NCBI GenBank assembly: GCA_022829145.1
Contig: CM040756.1
Coordinates: 4,079,023 to 4,143,022, forward strand
Length of the DNA stretch: 64,000 nt
Direction: 5' to 3'
Origin: Albula goreensis
Taxonomy: Eukaryota > Chordata > Actinopteri > Albuliformes > Albulidae
The notes beneath the pieces were generated by a model. It was not told the origin of the DNA and searched no databases. It was given only the letters and a program-made list of their open reading frames with translations. Position numbers and translations under genes: made by a program. Below are positions 41,329 through 64,000 of this stretch, one piece after another. How positions within the stretch are numbered: the stretch's first letter is position 1; every line of letters starts with the position of its first letter.

Positions 41329-43852
41329 CTGGAGAAATGTGTGTGATTTGATTCAGATGAACAGTCTCCCTGGTCCTCTGCTATTAATGAATTCATTTTT
41401 CATGTTATTAGAACCCAAAACGGGCATGACTACCAAGGCTACACATGACAATCCACAACAATATAATGTTTGTCTATATAAAAATATATATGTAGAAATT
41501 CAATAACAAGCAAATATCTACCGCTAAGGCAGCATGTGGTCGATGCTTGCGAAAGGACAAGCCACATGCTGTACTGGACTGAGCACATTGGAGCACTAGT
41601 GGGAACACTACACAGTTATCTATATGTAACATATACAATGTAGTCCTTAAATCGTGTTAATCTGGTACTTTTTTGCAACACCAAAAACAAAGTTTTCAGT
41701 TTGCTGACCCATGACCTCAGCTACCAGGAATTTCGATCACCGTAAAACTCAAAGACCAACTTTGATTCCTTCCAGGCCGCATAGTTGGATCCGTTCATCT
41801 GTGGAGTCCGATCGCAATGATTTGCTTAGGACAACACTGTATTCTGATTGGTTCATAGCAATAATTGACGATACATGGTCAGCAACCCCCACCTATTCAC
41901 CTGGACACTGTAATATGTGTCACGTCAACAAAGCTCCACAGACAAGACACTTGAAATTTGAGGAAAACAGGGACAGTTCCTTCACTAACTAAAGACTTGC
42001 GTTTTTGTTCAATAAAACTTTTAGGAAATTAGGAGTGCAAATTAGGAACACTGGCGTTATTCGGTTTTGCATTGCTGTACAATTTCAGCACACCTTCAAG
42101 GCTACAGCACAGCTACAGAACTCTGTCCAGCACCCACACAAAGCCTTGTTAAAGTTTAAAACTGGTCTGAGGCCAGTTTGACGGGAGACACGACACAAAT
42201 TTCACGAGCTTCATGTTCTTTATCAAACTGGAGCTGCTGACAGTTTGACTGAATCAGACCCCAGATATCTCCAGAGCAGATTTGTGTGCTTATGGCATAC
42301 TTTTGCCTCTGTAATATCCAGGGACTGAAATATTAATGTTTCATGATCAATCATCCCTGATGCAGTTTGGCTATTTCTCCATCACATTGCCGATTATTGA
42401 CAATCTATCGATCGGTTCATGATTGACAGCTCACCGCAGTTCCAAACGTTATGAAGACTCATGACAACCTCAATTCTCCAATCACCAGCAAATGGGACAC
42501 AGGTCACTATGAAGACAGGGACTATAACTAGATGGCAAAACAAATACAAAAAAAAAAAAAAAAAAAACCAACAGATATCTAATACTAAAGACACTTGGCA
42601 AAGCAGTTTAAAATGGCAAAGCAGTTTAAAAATGAGTAAAAAAATAATCCTACAGTAGAAATTACTGTATGTTAATATTGCATTATAATCATACTTGTTT
42701 TGTGTTTGGCAACAGAATCATACATAAAAATATAACAATATGTATACTATTTCCAGTTAAATAAAAAAATGCAAAAAAAAGCAGAAATTGGGCACCGGTC
42801 AGATATAATAAAAAAGCAGGACTTTTGCACTTGTCTGGCATAGTTTACAAAGAGAGAGGTATCCAGGGTACGTTAAAGGCGTAAATAAGAGTAAGGCTAT
42901 TTCAGTAAACAGGCATGCACAGTGTTATTAGCGTAAGCACTGTTTGCTTGTGCTTCTCAGTTTTGTTCTGGGGTGAGATGACTCAACTGCACTGACAGAA
43001 GTCTAGCCCAGCTCCTCAGTGACTGGACCACAGCAGAGGTCTGCCAATCAAAAGCAAGATCTGCCAATCATGAGTCACAATGTTAAGAACTGGAGTGTGT
43101 GTGTTTTTAAATAACTGAGGGAAATGAAGTGGATTTCAACCATCCAATGAGGTGAATTAATAGTGAAACAGTGGATTATAGAAATCCAATAAGGCAAGGT
43201 GACTGAATTACTTCAAATTCAGCATTGCAGGTATTTAATACCTCTGAGCTGTCAAAACAAGGCACACCTGATAAATCCAGGTGAATACTTTTTCCTCCAA
43301 ATAAAAAGGTATCAGTGAAAAGCAGCTGTATGTAAGATCACTTGGCACAGACAAGTTTTCCGCTGCCAGACACCTTCATGACCTCCTGCCAGATTTGGTA
43401 GGTGAGTGTGTTTTCAGGTTTTGGTGCTACATTAAGGATTGCAGATCTTTAAAAAAAAACTTTTTTTTTGGGCTGTCCCATTCTACTTGAGAGAAAATGG
43501 TGGCACATGCCTCTGAGAATATACACTTATGCAAGCAGGCAGTTTGGCTCCACCCACTTTCACAATTGTGCCTTTAGTTTGGCCTATTAAAAAATGTCAA
43601 ACGTGAGTGCATACAGGGGCAACTGCTGTTCCTGGGGTAACCACTAAACCATTTTGGTTTGTGGGGTTTGACAAGAGCTAAGTACTGTAATATCTTATGC
43701 GTGTTTGGGGAGGGGGGTGCAGGGGTGCAGGGGGGGTACATTATTTCAGCCGGGGCAAGGAGCGGGAAAGGGGTTTCAGGGTAGCTTGTGCTAAACCATC
43801 CATCCTGGAAAATTCTTCTTCCATCCACTGGAGGCGGGTTGAGTGTTCAGCT

Positions 43853-62544
<18,692 letters not shown>

Positions 62545-63724
62545 CTCAGAGCTTACCTGGAATAAATAAAAAAATATATATTTAGAGTTAGTTTCATACT
62601 TCATCAATCGAAGTTAAACAAGACGGACTGTAATGCATTTTAAATGAGGGGCAATGACTAAAAAATAACACCTGTGACGTTACAAGAAAAAGCAGGCCTA
62701 CATTTTGTGTAAGTAGTGTTACACTCTACCTGTAATATCTGCAGGCAATATCTGTTAATCGAAGTATCTTTACGGCAATGCAGCTAAATAAAAAACAAAT
62801 GAGTAAACCCTCCAAATGAACTAGAAATTGACCATTAAGGCCAGGCCTTGTTATTGAAAGTGATTAATTGTATTACACCTTCTGACTGCTGAAAATTGTT
62901 GATTACTGTGTTCTATAGTTAAGCTATATACATGATGATTATGTATTTGAATATAAGGCATTTTGCACCAAATTAGCTAAATATTCACTTTACGCGTACA
63001 TACTCGTATGCCTAGCAGGGTGACTTAGCAGAGAGCCTCGCTCATTTTCTTGACCATGCCTGTCACCTGGACATTGTGTACATCCTGCGCATTCCGTCAG
63101 CAAGCTGTAAATCTTACACCTTTTTTCCACTGGGTGACTCACCCCAAAAGTTTCCACATAACTAGCAAAGTCAATTAACGGTATGATACAATAGCTAACT
63201 AGCCAGCAAAACGGAAGCAGTATCGTGGTTACTCCAGTGAACAGATTGCTTAACTTCAGATACATTTTTATTACTGGCAAGTTTCTTGCACCTCGCCTAC
63301 TGGTATATGACACCAACTGAGATTGCCTTTACGTTAGCAAATTAGCAAAAACGTATGAATGCATCCCTCCTTCCACCTCCAGCGTTAGCTAAATCAATAC
63401 ATGTCCCATGGCCGATGTAAATACAGCTCCTCACCCCGAGCCACACTCCAGAAAAAGTTCACCAAGCCTGCCTGAGTAAGATAATGAATCACCAGCTCAT
63501 CTGTAACGCTTAGCTGGCGCGTCGTTAAGTCACACCTCGTCAGAACAGCCTCAATCTTCCAACTCTGAAACTTGCCTTCTTGCACCGCTCGTTTTTTTTT
63601 TAAGATTATGAAACACGAAAAATAGTATTTACACTACACAAGAGCAAGCTGGATATTTCTCTTCTCACCACTACAACATAAGCATCTGCTGAACAGTTTG
63701 CCAGCGAGTGAATCTCTTACTTAC

Positions 63725-63840
63725 CAGTCCGATAAGAACAAAAATTGAAAATACAAACAAAACGCAATTGTACGACTAAATCCACAAGCACTAGCTGAAC
63801 TGGGGCTACTCCCAGTTGATACGTAGCTGCGCGTCTAACG
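63725..63840 (-). other. cpne3: Probable non-coding first exon of CPNE3
   Basis: On the minus strand ATCGGACTG|gtaagtaaga is a strong donor at 63725/63724. It lies just downstream (in gene direction) of GC-rich promoter-like sequence. The 5' end is a guess. Other donors in the region cannot be excluded without transcript data. Confidence 0.4.
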
Positions 63841-63855
63841 CGATGCCCTGCGCTG

Positions 63856-63892
63856 CTGGGGCGGGCTCAGCCCACCTCCGCCTGACGTCACC
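63856..63892 (-). promoter_or_regulatory. Probable CPNE3 promoter: GC box and CRE
   Basis: GGGGCGGG at 63858-63865 is an Sp1-type GC box, and TGACGTCA at 63883-63890 is a perfect palindromic cAMP response element. They lie within the most CpG-rich 150 bp near this end, just upstream of the proposed first exon. Confidence 0.5.
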
Positions 63893-64000
63893 ATAACAGA
63901 AATGATGGGCGTGCCTCTGCGGCAGGGGGGGAGGAAGGCCTCTTCTCACATTTCTGTTTTTTCAGCAGGATCGAAAAACACAAATGTCAGAGACCTTGGA

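Larger units (their letters stand above)
40112..43852. other. Convergent intergenic region between CNGB3 copy B and CPNE3
   Basis: No gene seen. A candidate AATAAA for copy B is at 40636-40641. The region holds a GT microsatellite (41286-41327), an A tract near 42547, and AT-rich unique sequence. The 3' UTR of CPNE3 should run leftward into it from 43852, but I cannot place its end. Confidence 0.6.

Overview
The window is vertebrate nuclear DNA, almost certainly from a ray-finned (teleost) fish. Its genes are split into short exons with GT-AG junctions, CA/GT microsatellites are abundant, and the dispersed repeats (tRNA-derived SINEs, LINE tails, mariner/Tc1/hAT miniature elements) are of teleost type. 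I could not fix the species or order.

Layout. 1-10018 is intergenic, with simple repeats, one LINE remnant and no gene I can support. 10019-24941 (+) is a first cyclic-nucleotide-gated channel beta-3 gene (CNGB3-like copy A), in 18 coding exons plus one extra alternative exon. 26437-40111 (+) is a second, tandem CNGB3-like gene (copy B) with the same 18-exon plan, about 1.5 kb downstream. 40112-43852 is intergenic. 43853-62544 (-) is copine-3 (CPNE3), read towards CNGB3, with a probable non-coding first exon and promoter near 63725-63900. CNGB3 and CPNE3 are also convergent neighbours in human 8q21.3, which supports both gene identities.

Function. CNGB3 is the modulatory subunit of the cone photoreceptor cGMP-gated cation channel. 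It assembles with CNGA3 in the outer-segment membrane and turns the light-driven fall in cGMP into a voltage change. CPNE3 is a Ca2+-dependent phospholipid-binding protein with two C2 domains and a von Willebrand A domain.

The most unusual content is exon-level duplication. Copy A carries two pore exons of identical length (142 nt) and phase. One is almost identical to the copy B exon. The other (18937-19078) is an open, strongly diverged version whose selectivity filter has a glutamate where CNGB subunits have glycine. Copy A also has a broken second copy of the start of its S1 exon. CPNE3 has two tandem, complete and phase-compatible last exons, and a 54-bp minisatellite built around the start of one of its internal exons, whose intact body I cannot find. 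The two CNGB3 copies are a patchwork of nearly identical and clearly diverged tracts, which suggests gene conversion. Each copy has frameshifts that look like single-base losses in homopolymers; these may be assembly errors and need read-level checking.
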